Positions 44,740-53,032 of a stretch of 64,000 nt of DNA are shown here, piece by piece. Each line of letters starts with the position of its first letter. Within the stretch, counting starts at the first letter, position 1. The stretch is from Bradyrhizobium jicamae. GTDB lineage: Bacteria; Pseudomonadota; Alphaproteobacteria; Rhizobiales; Xanthobacteraceae. A program made the translations under genes and the position numbers. The notes under the pieces were generated by a model. The model was given only the letters and a program-made list of their open reading frames with translations. It had not been told where the DNA came from and searched no databases. Where the stretch lies: positions 302,185-366,184 of the forward strand of contig NZ_JAFCJX010000003.1 in the NCBI RefSeq assembly GCF_018130695.1, written 5' to 3'.

Positions 44740-45651
44740 TCACGCATACGGATTGATCAGCTTCTGCTGCTGCGCGGCATGCCGGGCCAGCAAATCGATG
44801 AAGCTGCGCACCTTGGCGGAGAGATGATGGCGGTGCGGATAGACCGCGTTCATCGTGAACTCGACCGGGCGATATTCCGGCAACAGCCGCACCAGCGCGC
44901 CGGATTCCAGTTCGTCGCGCACGAGGAAGCCTGCCGCGAGGAAGACGCCGACACCCGCGAGCGCGGCGAGCTTCAGCGTCTCGCCGCTGTTGGAGACGAG
45001 ATTGCCGGAGACTTTCACCGCCGCCGGCGTGCCCTTGCGGTCGACGAAGTGCCACTCGTCGCCGAAGGGATAGTTGACGTGGCGCATGCAGTTGCGCTCC
45101 GCGAGATCGGCGAGATGCTCGGGCTTTCCGTGCGCCTCGATATAGCCGTGCGAGCAGCACAGCACGTGGCGCCAGGTCGCCAGCGTGCGCACGATCAGGC
45201 TGGAATCCGGCGGCGGGATCATCCGCACCGCGATGTCGATACTCTCGTCGATCATGTCGACGTTGCGCTCGCCGATCGCAAGATCGACCTTGACCTCCGG
45301 ATAACTCGCGAGGAATTCGGCGACCACCGGCGACAGGAATTGCACGATGTGGGTGTTGGTGTAGATCCGCAGCGTGCCGCGCGGCACCGACTGCAGGGCG
45401 CCGGCGATGTCGTCGGCCTGCTCGATGTCGGCAAGGATCTGCACCGCGCGGTCGTAATAGGCCTTGCCGACCTCGGTCAGGCTGACCTTGCGCGTGGTGC
45501 GGTTGAGCAGCCGCACGCCGAGCCGGTCCTCCAGCGACTGCACGTGGTTGCTCACCATGGTCGTGGACATGTTGAGCTTGCGGCCGGCAGCGGAGAAGCC
45601 GCCGGCTTCGACAACCCGAACGAAGGCGGTCAGGCTGGTCAGGCGGTCCAT
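44740..45651 (-). CDS. LysR-family transcriptional regulator
   Basis: The 303-residue protein has a LysR winged helix (LTAFVRVVEAGGFSAAGRKLNMSTTMVSNHVQSLEDRLGVRLL) and an effector domain (GTLRIYTNTHIVQFLSPVVAEFL from about residue 94). It is divergent from the EmrAB-type efflux operon and likely its regulator, with a candidate operator at 45682-45713. It starts 30 bases from that dyad. Confidence 0.95.
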   Translation of the reverse strand: MDRLTSLTAFVRVVEAGGFSAAGRKLNMSTTMVSNHVQSLEDRLGVRLLNRTTRKVSLTEVGKAYYDRAVQILADIEQADDIAGALQSVPRGTLRIYTNTHIVQFLSPVVAEFLASYPEVKVDLAIGERNVDMIDESIDIAVRMIPPPDSSLIVRTLATWRHVLCCSHGYIEAHGKPEHLADLAERNCMRHVNYPFGDEWHFVDRKGTPAAVKVSGNLVSNSGETLKLAALAGVGVFLAAGFLVRDELESGALVRLLPEYRPVEFTMNAVYPHRHHLSAKVRSFIDLLARHAAQQQKLINPYA

Positions 45652-45681
45652 AGGACAAGCCCCCGATTATTCGCTTTGGCT

Positions 45682-45713
45682 TGATAATGCTTCCAGTTTT
45701 ATCCGGATTATCA
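45682..45713. promoter_or_regulatory. Dyad TGATAAT-N18-ATTATCA, candidate LysR operator
   Basis: A 7-bp inverted repeat with an 18-base spacer is placed between the LysR start (45651) and the EmrA-like start (45796). The spacer contains the small palindrome ATCCGGAT (45701-45708). The location and AT-rich arms fit a LysR-type control region of an efflux pump. Confidence 0.45.
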
Positions 45714-45795
45714 CAACGGGAAGGACATTGCATCTTCGCGACGTACCCCGACGCCCTCCTCCCAGAGGACGCCAAATCCCGATCAGGAGGATGCC

Positions 45796-46911
45796 ATGTC
45801 GACCGCCACCTATACCGCTGAAACACCTGCGAAAATCGGCCTGCGCCCGTCCCGGAAGTCGATCCAGCGGGCAGCCCTCGCGCTGGCGGTCGCGCTCGGC
45901 GTCGCCGCCGCCGGCGACTTTGGCTACAGCTATCTCACCACCGGCCGCTACCTCGAGTCCACCGACGACGCCTATGTGAAGGCCGACTCGACGATCATCG
46001 CGCCGAAGGTCTCCGGCTACATCGCGCGGGTTCTGGTCGGCGACAACGAGCCGGTGAAGGCCGGCCAGGTGTTGGCGCGAATCGACGATCGGGATTTCCG
46101 CGCAGCGCTGGGACAGGCCAAGGCCGATGTCGACGCATCGGAGGCTGCGGTCCGCAACCTCGATGCGCAGATCGCCCTGCAGCAGCCGATCATCGAGCAG
46201 GGCACCGCCGACGTCACCGCCGCCGACGCCAACCAGAAGTTCGCGCAGGAAGAGCAGTCCCGCTACGACGGCCTGATGAAGACCGGCTCGGGCACGGTGC
46301 AGCGGGCGCAGCAGACCGACGCGGCGCTGCGTGCGGCAAGCGCGCAATTGCAACACGCGAAGTTCGGCCTGCTCGCCGCGCAGCGCAAGGTCGACGTGTT
46401 GACCACCCAGCGCGCGCAAGCGGTGGCGCAGGCCGATCGCGCCCACGCGGTGCTGCAGCAGGCCGAGCTGAACCTGTCCTATACGCAAGTGACCGCCCCG
46501 GTCGACGGCACGGTCGGCGCGCGCTCATTGCGGGTCGGACAATATGTGCAGGCCGGCACGCAGCTGATGGCGGTGGTGCCGCTCGACCAGGTCTATGTGG
46601 TCGCCAACTTCAAGGAGACCCAGCTGACCCATGTCCGCAACGGCCAGCCGGTCGAGCTCACGGTCGACGGTTTCCACGGCACCAAGCTGAAGGGCCATGT
46701 CGACAGCCTGTCGCCGGCGAGCGGTCTCGAATTCGCACTGCTGCCGCCCGACAACGCCACCGGCAATTTCACCAAGATCGTGCAGCGCGTGCCCGTGAAG
46801 ATCGTGCTCGATGATCACAGGCTGAAGGGTCTGTTGCGGCCGGGCATGTCGGCCGAACCGGTCGTCGACACCAAGGCGACGGTGCTGGCCGAACGCGAAG
46901 CGGGACCCTGA
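45796..46911 (+). CDS. HlyD/EmrA-type membrane fusion protein
   Basis: The 371-residue protein has one N-terminal transmembrane segment (AALALAVALGVAAAGDFGYSYL), a biotinyl-lipoyl-like half (STIIAPKVSGYIARVLVGDNEPVKAGQVLARID), a coiled-coil hairpin with A-A-L-R and Q-repeats near residues 115-225, and a beta-barrel end (VTAPVDGTVGARSLRVGQYVQAG). It is the periplasmic adaptor of an EmrAB-type pump. GGAGG lies 6 bases upstream of the ATG. It starts the operon that continues with the DHA2 transporter and the AhpD-like gene. Confidence 0.95.
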   Translation: MSTATYTAETPAKIGLRPSRKSIQRAALALAVALGVAAAGDFGYSYLTTGRYLESTDDAYVKADSTIIAPKVSGYIARVLVGDNEPVKAGQVLARIDDRDFRAALGQAKADVDASEAAVRNLDAQIALQQPIIEQGTADVTAADANQKFAQEEQSRYDGLMKTGSGTVQRAQQTDAALRAASAQLQHAKFGLLAAQRKVDVLTTQRAQAVAQADRAHAVLQQAELNLSYTQVTAPVDGTVGARSLRVGQYVQAGTQLMAVVPLDQVYVVANFKETQLTHVRNGQPVELTVDGFHGTKLKGHVDSLSPASGLEFALLPPDNATGNFTKIVQRVPVKIVLDDHRLKGLLRPGMSAEPVVDTKATVLAEREAGP

Positions 46912-46964
46912 ACAGCGTGCTCACCTCACTCAGCACGAACAACTATCAGTTCGAGAACATCCCG

Positions 46965-48581
46965 ATGACCGCGCTCCAGCCCACACTCAACTCAGCCGTT
47001 GATCTTCCTGCCCCCAGGACCGCTACACCCGCAGCGCCCGCCGTGTCCGCCAGGACCTGGATCGCCGTCGCCGGCGCGACGCTCGGTGCGTTCATGGCGG
47101 TGCTCAACATCCAGATCGTCAACGCGTCGCTCGCCGACATCCAGGGCGCGATCGGCGCCGGCATCGATGACGGCGGCTGGATCTCCACGTCGTATCTGAT
47201 CGCGGAGATCGTGGTGATCCCGCTGTCCGGCTGGCTGGCGCAGGTGTTCTCGGTCCGCATCTATCTCCTGACCAACGCGGTGCTGTTCCTCGCGCTGTCG
47301 GTCGCCTGCGCCTTCGCGCAGGACCTGCCGCAGATGATCGCGCTGCGCGCGGTGCAGGGCTTCACCGGCGGCACGCTGATCCCGCTTGCCTTCACGCTGA
47401 TCATCACGCTGCTGCCGAAGGCGAAGCAGCCGATCGGGCTTGCGCTGTTCGCGCTGTCGGCGACGTTCGCGCCGGCGATCGGCCCGACCATCGGCGGCTA
47501 TCTCACCGAGAACTGGGGCTGGCAGTACATCTTCTATGTCAATCTGGTGCCCGGCGCGATCATGATCGGCATGCTGTTCGTCTCGCTCGAAGCGAAGCCG
47601 ATGAAGCTCTCACTGCTGCGCGAGGGCGACTGGGCCGGCATCGTCACCATGGCGATCGGGCTTGCCGCGCTGCAGACCGTGCTCGAGGAAGGCAACAAGG
47701 ACGACTGGTTCGGCTCGCCCTTTATCGTCAAGCTGTCGATCATTGCCGCGGTCGCGCTGTCGGCCTTCCTGTGGATCGAGCTGACCGCACAGAAGCCGCT
47801 GCTGAACCTGCGCCTGCTGGTGCGGCGCAATTTCGGCTTCGGCATCATCGCGAACTTCCTGCTCGGCATCGCGCTCTATGGCTCGGTGTATATCCTGCCG
47901 GTGTACCTGTCGCGGATCCAGGGCTACAATGCCGAGCAGATCGGCATGGTGCTGGCATGGACCGGACTGCCGCAGCTGTTCCTGATCCCCTTGGTGCCGA
48001 AACTGATGCAGCGCCTCGATGCGCGGATCATCATCGGATTCGGCTTCGCGCTGTTCGCGGCGTCGAACTTCATGAACATCTTCATGACCAACGACTACGC
48101 CACCGATCAGCTGTTCTGGCCCAACGTCGTCCGCGCCGTCGGCCAGGCGCTGGTGTTCGCGCCGCTGTCGGCGGTCGCCACCGCGGGCATCGAGGCGGAG
48201 AATGCGGGCTCGGCGTCCGGCCTGTTCAACATGATGCGCAACCTCGGCGGCGCCGTCGGCATCGCCATCCTGCAGACCCTGCTGACCAAGCGCGAGCAGT
48301 ATCACTCCAACGTGCTGATGCAGTCGGTCTCCATGCTGGAGCAGGCGACGCAGGCGCGGATCGAGAAGCTGACGCAGTATTTCATGAGCCATGGCGTGGC
48401 CGACCATGCTGCCGCCGTGCTTCGCGCCATCGCCGCGGTCAGCAGGATCGTGCAGAAGCAGGCGTTCATCCTCGCCTTTAGCGACATGTTCTTCCTGCTC
48501 GGCGCCGCACTGATCGCAGCCCTGCTCGCCTCGCTGCTCCTGAAGAAGCCCGGCCATCTCTCGGGTGGCGGCGCGCACTAA
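46965..48581 (+). CDS. DHA2-family (EmrB/QacA) drug efflux transporter
   Basis: The 538-residue protein is a 14-helix major-facilitator pump, with the family motifs WISTSYLIAEIVVIPLSGWLAQVFS near residue 80 and LRAVQGFTGGTLIPLAFTLI (motif C region). Together with the EmrA-like adaptor and an outer-membrane partner it would expel hydrophobic compounds. The start is not settled: ATG 46965 leaves a 53-base gap after the adaptor gene, whereas a GTG at 46917 would leave 5. No outer-membrane gene is near. Confidence 0.95.
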   Translation: MTALQPTLNSAVDLPAPRTATPAAPAVSARTWIAVAGATLGAFMAVLNIQIVNASLADIQGAIGAGIDDGGWISTSYLIAEIVVIPLSGWLAQVFSVRIYLLTNAVLFLALSVACAFAQDLPQMIALRAVQGFTGGTLIPLAFTLIITLLPKAKQPIGLALFALSATFAPAIGPTIGGYLTENWGWQYIFYVNLVPGAIMIGMLFVSLEAKPMKLSLLREGDWAGIVTMAIGLAALQTVLEEGNKDDWFGSPFIVKLSIIAAVALSAFLWIELTAQKPLLNLRLLVRRNFGFGIIANFLLGIALYGSVYILPVYLSRIQGYNAEQIGMVLAWTGLPQLFLIPLVPKLMQRLDARIIIGFGFALFAASNFMNIFMTNDYATDQLFWPNVVRAVGQALVFAPLSAVATAGIEAENAGSASGLFNMMRNLGGAVGIAILQTLLTKREQYHSNVLMQSVSMLEQATQARIEKLTQYFMSHGVADHAAAVLRAIAAVSRIVQKQAFILAFSDMFFLLGAALIAALLASLLLKKPGHLSGGGAH

Positions 48582-48618
48582 CCCATCATCCACCCAAGTC
48601 CCACAAAGGAGAACCACC

Positions 48619-49077
48619 ATGAAATCCCGCCTGAACTTCTACGCAGCTGCCCCCGAGACCATGAAGGCGCTGGAAGCCGTCGAAGCCCAGATCCAGGCCT
48701 CCGGCCTCGAGAAATCGCTGATCGAGCTGGTCAAGATCCGCGCCTCGCAGATCAACGGCTGCGCATTCTGCATCAACATGCACACGTCAGATGCCCGCAA
48801 GCAGGGCGAGACCGAGCAGCGCATCTATCTGTTGAACGCATGGCGCGAGTCCCCGCTCTACACCGAGCGCGAACGCGCCGCGCTGGCCTGGACCGAGGCG
48901 GTGACGCTGATTGCGGAAACCCATGCGCCCGACGCCGAGTATGATGCGGTGCGCGCGCAGTTCTCGGAAAGCGAGACGGTCAATCTGACCATGCTGATCG
49001 GCGCCATCAACGCCTGGAACCGGGTCGCGATCAGCTTCCGCGCGATCCATCCGGTGCGGGCGAAGGTGGCGGCGTAA
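48619..49077 (+). CDS. AhpD-like carboxymuconolactone decarboxylase family protein
   Basis: The 152-residue protein has the AhpD-type redox motif Cys48-x-x-Cys51-x3-His55 (GCAFCINMH) and an E-R-E-R-A-ALAWTEAVTLIA helix typical of the carboxymuconolactone decarboxylase superfamily. Such proteins are often peroxide-reducing or alkylhydroperoxidase-like. AAAGGAG is well placed before the ATG. It closes the EmrAB-type operon and may detoxify oxidised substrates; a repeat follows. Confidence 0.92.
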   Translation: MKSRLNFYAAAPETMKALEAVEAQIQASGLEKSLIELVKIRASQINGCAFCINMHTSDARKQGETEQRIYLLNAWRESPLYTERERAALAWTEAVTLIAETHAPDAEYDAVRAQFSESETVNLTMLIGAINAWNRVAISFRAIHPVRAKVAA

Positions 49078-49106
49078 GTGGCGCGGCGCGCGTCACACAC
49101 TCTACT

Positions 49107-49232
49107 GTCATCGCCCGCCTTGTGCGCAATTGCGCACTGGAGCGGGCGACCCAGTACGCCGCGGCTCATCGGCTTAATAACGACTGTCTCTGGAATACTG
49201 GATCGCCCGCCTTCGCGGGCGATGACACCGAT
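49107..49232. repeat. Mosaic palindromic repeat (two hairpins), copy 2
   Basis: This is the inverted copy of the element at 35130-35260, with the GTGCGCAATTGCGCAC hairpin first, then a TATTCCAGAG/CTCTGGAATA-like central part, and the CGCCCGC/GCGGGCG hairpin. It separates the AhpD-like gene and the D-amino-acid aminotransferase, which converge. Confidence 0.85.
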
Positions 49233-49250
49233 AGGTGACGGGAGCAGCGG

Positions 49251-50111
49251 CTAAACCGCGGTCGCCTTGGCGAACTCGACGTAGATCTCGCGCAGCCGCG
49301 CGGTCATCGGACCGACCTTGCCGTCGCCAACTTTCTTGCCGTCGATCGCGACCACGCCCTGCACGAACACCGAGGCGCTGGTGATGAAGGCTTCCTTGGC
49401 CGACAGCGCTTCCTCGACGGTGAAGGCGCGCTCCTCGATGCGGAGCTGACGCTCCTCGGCGAGCTTGACCACGGCCTTGCGGGTGCAGCCCGGCAGGATC
49501 TCGTTGCCGTTCTTGCGCGTCACGATCACGTCATCCCTGGTGACGATGAAGCATGACGACGAGCCGCCCTCGGTGACCTTGCCATCCTCGATCATCCAGG
49601 CCTCGCTGCAGCCGGCTGCAGCCGCCGCCTGCTTGGCCAGCACCTGCGCGAGCAGCGCCACGCTCTTGATGTCACGCCGGGTCCAGCGCAAATCGGGCAC
49701 GGTGATCACGTTGACGCCGGCCTTGGCCGAGGGCGCGTCGATGATCTCCTTCGACGAGGTGAACATCACCAGCGTCGACTTGACGTCCGCCTTCGGGAAC
49801 GGGAAGTCGCGTCCGGTGTCGGCGCCGCGGGTGACTTCGAGATAGACCAGGCCGCTCTCGATGTTGTTGCGCTTGACCAGCTCCTTCTGGATCTCCTCGA
49901 TCCGCGCCAGCGTCTCCGGCAGCTTGAGCTGGATCTCGCCGACCGAGCGCTCCAGCCGCGCCAGGTGCGAGGCGTTGTCGACCAGCTTGCCGTCGAGCAC
50001 GGCCGCCACTTCGTAGATGCCGTCAGCGAACAGGAAGCCACGGTCGAACACCGAGACCTTGGCCTCCGAGTGCGGCACGAACGAGCCATTGACGTAAGCG
50101 ATCGGTTCCAA
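49251..50111 (-). CDS. D-amino-acid aminotransferase family protein (PLP fold IV)
   Basis: The 286-residue enzyme is a fold-type IV aminotransferase with the PLP lysine (Lys149) in RRDIKSVALL, SVFDRGFLFADGIYE near residue 20 and EGGSSSCFIV near 181. These match D-alanine aminotransferases more than branched-chain ones. It interconverts D-amino acids and 2-oxo acids. The start is TTG 50111, supported by AGGAG eight bases upstream; the first residues MEPIAYVNG fit the family. A gene for a glutamate-type importer lies upstream on the same strand. Confidence 0.9.
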   Translation of the reverse strand: MEPIAYVNGSFVPHSEAKVSVFDRGFLFADGIYEVAAVLDGKLVDNASHLARLERSVGEIQLKLPETLARIEEIQKELVKRNNIESGLVYLEVTRGADTGRDFPFPKADVKSTLVMFTSSKEIIDAPSAKAGVNVITVPDLRWTRRDIKSVALLAQVLAKQAAAAAGCSEAWMIEDGKVTEGGSSSCFIVTRDDVIVTRKNGNEILPGCTRKAVVKLAEERQLRIEERAFTVEEALSAKEAFITSASVFVQGVVAIDGKKVGDGKVGPMTARLREIYVEFAKATAV

Positions 50112-50214
50112 CTGAGTTCTCCTGCGGCGAAGGTCGGGGGTTGGCCCTTCGTATACGCAAATTGTTAACGGCGATAAACCCTGGAAGAGGCATGCCCCGG
50201 ATGACCCAGAGGCC

Positions 50215-50335
50215 GTAGGGTGGGCAAAGCGGCCCCGTCCGCGGTGGCTCAACGAGCGAAAGTGGAAGCGTGCCCACCATCGCGAGCACGCCAGAAATGG
50301 TGGGCACGGCGCAAGTGCGCCTTTGCCCACCCTAC
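50215..50335. repeat. Palindromic repeat GTAGGGTGGGCAAAG family, copy 2
   Basis: This element of 121 bases has the same GTAGGGTGGGCAAAG/CTTTGCCCACCCTAC ends as those at 44648 and 58611, with an extra 33 bases in the left half. It lies between the ATP-binding protein gene and the aminotransferase gene, inside an otherwise plausible operon. Confidence 0.92.
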
Positions 50336-50359
50336 GAAGGGTCCGGGTTCAGCCAGCCC

Positions 50360-51094
50360 CTAGTGCTGCAGAATCTTCGACAGGAATTTCTGCGCGCGGT
50401 CGCTGCGGGGGGTGCCGCCGAAGAAGTCGGTCTTCTTGGCGTCCTCGACGATCTCGCCGCGGTCCATGAAGATCACGCGGTCGGCGACCTTGTTGGCGAA
50501 GCCCATTTCGTGGGTCACCACCATCATGGTCATGCCTTCGCGCGCGAGGTCGACCATGACGTCCAGCACCTCGCTGATCATTTCGGGATCGAGCGCCGAG
50601 GTCGGCTCGTCGAACAGCATCGCGATCGGGTCCATGGCGAGCGCGCGCGCAATCGCGACGCGTTGCTGCTGGCCGCCGGACAGCTCGGCCGGGAATTTCC
50701 TGGCGTGCTCCTTCAGCCCGACCCGCTCCAGCAGCTTCATGCCCTTGGCCTGGGCCTCGTCATGCTTGCGGCCCAGCACCTTCTCCTGCGCGAGGCAGAG
50801 ATTGTCGACGATCCGCAGATGCGGAAACAGCTCGAAATGCTGGAACACCATGCCGACGCGCGAGCGCAGCTTCGGCAGGTCGGTCTTGGGATCGTTGACC
50901 TTGACGCCGTCGAGGATGATCTCGCCGCCCTGGAACGGCTCCAGCGCGTTGACGCATTTGATCAGGGTCGACTTGCCCGAACCGGAGGGGCCGCAGACCA
51001 CGACCACCTCACCCTTGGTGACGCTGGTGGTGCAGTCCTTCAGCACCTGGAAGCTCGGGCTGTACCACTTGTTGACGTGCTTGATCTCGATCAT
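50360..51094 (-). CDS. gltL: Glutamate/aspartate ABC importer ATP-binding protein
   Basis: The 244-residue ATPase has Walker [10 protein letters not shown], the signature [16 protein letters not shown], Walker [12 protein letters not shown] and VVTHEMGFA, typical of the polar amino acid (GlnQ/GltL) class. It pairs with the two permeases and the GltI-type binding protein on the same strand. The gap to the permease (191 bases) and to the aminotransferase (248 bases) each contain palindromic repeats, so transcription or mRNA stability may differ along the operon. Confidence 0.94.
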   Translation of the reverse strand: MIEIKHVNKWYSPSFQVLKDCTTSVTKGEVVVVCGPSGSGKSTLIKCVNALEPFQGGEIILDGVKVNDPKTDLPKLRSRVGMVFQHFELFPHLRIVDNLCLAQEKVLGRKHDEAQAKGMKLLERVGLKEHARKFPAELSGGQQQRVAIARALAMDPIAMLFDEPTSALDPEMISEVLDVMVDLAREGMTMMVVTHEMGFANKVADRVIFMDRGEIVEDAKKTDFFGGTPRSDRAQKFLSKILQH

Positions 51095-51126
51095 TTGTGA
51101 CTCATCTGCTGCAGCGAGCGGCGATT

Positions 51127-51247
51127 CACCTCTCCCTTCGGGAGAGGTCGGCGCGCAGCGCCGGGTGAGGGGTTACGGTCTATCGATGGAGCAGAACCCC
51201 TCACCCGGATCGCTGACGCGATCCGACCTCTCCCTATGGGAGAGGTG
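51127..51247. repeat. Palindromic repeat CACCTCTCCC...GGGAGAGGTG with two hairpins
   Basis: About 120 bases that begin with the hairpin CTCTCCCTTCGGGAGAG, contain GGGTGAGGGGTT and the complementary AACCCCTCACCC, and end with CTCTCCCTATGGGAGAG. It sits between the ATP-binding and permease genes. Related material is at 52823-53020 and 62902-62931. Confidence 0.88.
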
Positions 51248-51285
51248 AAGGGGTTCGTGCCTTTAGCTAGCAGCGGCATGTTGGG

Positions 51286-51978
51286 CTACCGCACGATGGC
51301 GATGCGCGCCTGCAGGCGGCGGACAAAGAAGGATGCGACGCAGGAAATGGTGAAGTAGACGACGGCTGCGAACAGATACATCTCGACCAGGCGGCCGTCG
51401 CGTTGCGCCACCTTGCTGGCGGCCCCCAGGAAGTCCGGGATCGACAGCACGTAGACCAGCGAGGTGTCCTGGAACAGCACGATGGTCTGGGTCAGCAGCA
51501 CCGGCAGCATGTTGCGAAACGCCTGCGGCAGCACGATGTAGCGCATCGACTGCGCGTAGGTCAGGCCGAGCGCGCTGGCCGCGGCCGGCTGGCCCTTCGA
51601 GATCGACTGGATGCCGGCCCGCATGATCTCGGAGAAATACGCCGCCTCGAACATGATGAAGGTGATCAGGGACGAGGCGAACGCGCCGACCGTAATGGGC
51701 CGTGATGCGCCGGTCAGCCACTGCCCGATATAGGGGACCAGGAAGTAGAACCAGAAGATGACGAGCACCAGCGGCAGCGAGCGCATGAAGTCGACATAGA
51801 CGCCGGCAATGCGGCCGAGCCATTTGTAGCCGCTTAGCCGCATCAACGCGATCAGCGTGCCGAACACCAGTCCGCCGAACGCGGCGAGCGCGGTCAGCGT
51901 GAGCGTAAAGCGCATGCCTTCGAGGAACAGATAGGGCAGTGCGCGGCGGATGACATCGAAATCGAAACTGCCGAGCAT
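51286..51978 (-). CDS. gltK: Glutamate/aspartate ABC importer permease 2
   Basis: The 230-residue permease has about five transmembrane helices and the amino-acid EAA loop (KGQPAAASALGLTYAQSMRYIVLPQAFRNMLP). It follows the first permease by 2 bases. Together they form the channel for the GltI-type binding protein. Its start is ATG at 51978. Confidence 0.93.
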   Translation of the reverse strand: MLGSFDFDVIRRALPYLFLEGMRFTLTLTALAAFGGLVFGTLIALMRLSGYKWLGRIAGVYVDFMRSLPLVLVIFWFYFLVPYIGQWLTGASRPITVGAFASSLITFIMFEAAYFSEIMRAGIQSISKGQPAAASALGLTYAQSMRYIVLPQAFRNMLPVLLTQTIVLFQDTSLVYVLSIPDFLGAASKVAQRDGRLVEMYLFAAVVYFTISCVASFFVRRLQARIAIVR

Positions 51979-51980
51979 GG

Positions 51981-52712
51981 CTATTTCCCCGAGATGTAGC
52001 CGGGGATCGCGACATAGCGCTCGAGGAAGCGCATGCCGGTAACCACGATGAAGTTGACAAGGAGATAGAGCACGGTCGCCGCGGTGAAGGCCTCGAACAC
52101 CTGGAACGAGAACTCCTGCATCGAGCGCGCCTGCCCGGTCAGCTCGATCAGGCCGATGGTGATCGCGACCGCGGTGTTCTTGATGGTGTTGAGGAATTCA
52201 GACGTCAGCGGCGGCAGGATGATGCGGAACGCCATCGGCAGCAGGATGTAGCGATAGCTCTGCACCGTGGTGAGCCCGAGCGCGGTCGCCGCATTCTTCT
52301 GCCCGCGCGGCAGCGAGCCGATGCCGGCCTGCAATTGCACGGCGACGCGCGCCGACATGAAGAAGCCAATGCCGATCGCCGCGGTCCAGTAGGGCGCGTT
52401 CGGCAGCTGCTTCAGCCAGAGGCCGGCGCCCCTCGGCAGCAGCTCCGGCAGCACGAAGAACCACAGGAACAGCTGCACCAGCAGCGGCATGTTGCGGAAG
52501 AACTCGACCCAGCAAAAGCCGATCCAGTACGCGGTCCGCGACGGCAGCGTGCGCAGCACGCCGATCACCGAGCCGAAGATCAGCGCCAGCACCCAGGCCA
52601 GCAGCGCCGTCTTGATGGTCAGCACCAGTCCCGCCAAAAGCATGTCGAGATAGGTGCCGGTCCCCATCGGGTTCGGCTCAAGAAAGATGTGCCAGTTCCA
52701 ATTATAGTTCAC
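51981..52712 (-). CDS. gltJ: Glutamate/aspartate ABC importer permease 1
   Basis: The 243-residue permease has the EAA loop RGQKNAATALGLTTVQSYRYILLPMAFRIILPPLTSEF and hydrophobic helices from MLLAGLVLTIKTALLAWVLALIFG onward. It is the first permease after the binding protein gene, separated by 320 bases that are mostly repeat DNA. The pair with GltK is typical of the HisMQ/GltJK type. Confidence 0.93.
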   Translation of the reverse strand: MNYNWNWHIFLEPNPMGTGTYLDMLLAGLVLTIKTALLAWVLALIFGSVIGVLRTLPSRTAYWIGFCWVEFFRNMPLLVQLFLWFFVLPELLPRGAGLWLKQLPNAPYWTAAIGIGFFMSARVAVQLQAGIGSLPRGQKNAATALGLTTVQSYRYILLPMAFRIILPPLTSEFLNTIKNTAVAITIGLIELTGQARSMQEFSFQVFEAFTAATVLYLLVNFIVVTGMRFLERYVAIPGYISGK

Positions 52713-52822
52713 GGGTCCCCCGACCGATGGCGCGGCGCAAATCCAACCGCGCTACTTATGCACGCGCATCTTATGCAAATGTCCGGCCACTTCCTCCAAA
52801 ATGACCGGACTTGCGTCTCTTC

Positions 52823-53020
52823 GCCTCTCCCCGCCTGCGGGGAGAGGCATAGGCCGCCTTCGGCGGCCGTTCTAAAAAGGACGCTGAAGCGAAGCTTCAG
52901 CTACATTGCATCGCAAGATGCAATCCGGGTGAGGGGGAGCCTTCGCGAATTCGTCTTTCACCGCTTCTGCGGAGAAGGCCCCTCACCCTGACCCTCTCCC
53001 CGCAAGAGCGGGGAGAGGGG
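52823..53020. repeat. Composite hairpin repeat between gltI and gltJ
   Basis: About 200 bases with several inverted repeats: CCTCTCCCCGCCTGCGGGGAGAGG, GGCCGCC-TTC-GGCGGCC, TGAAGCGAAGCTTCA, TGCATCGCAAGATGCA and finally CCTCTCCCCGCAAGAGCGGGGAGAGG. It fills most of the 320-base gap, which holds no gene. Its position after the binding-protein gene would suit mRNA processing or partial termination. Confidence 0.88.
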
Positions 53021-53032
53021 AAATCAAGAGTC

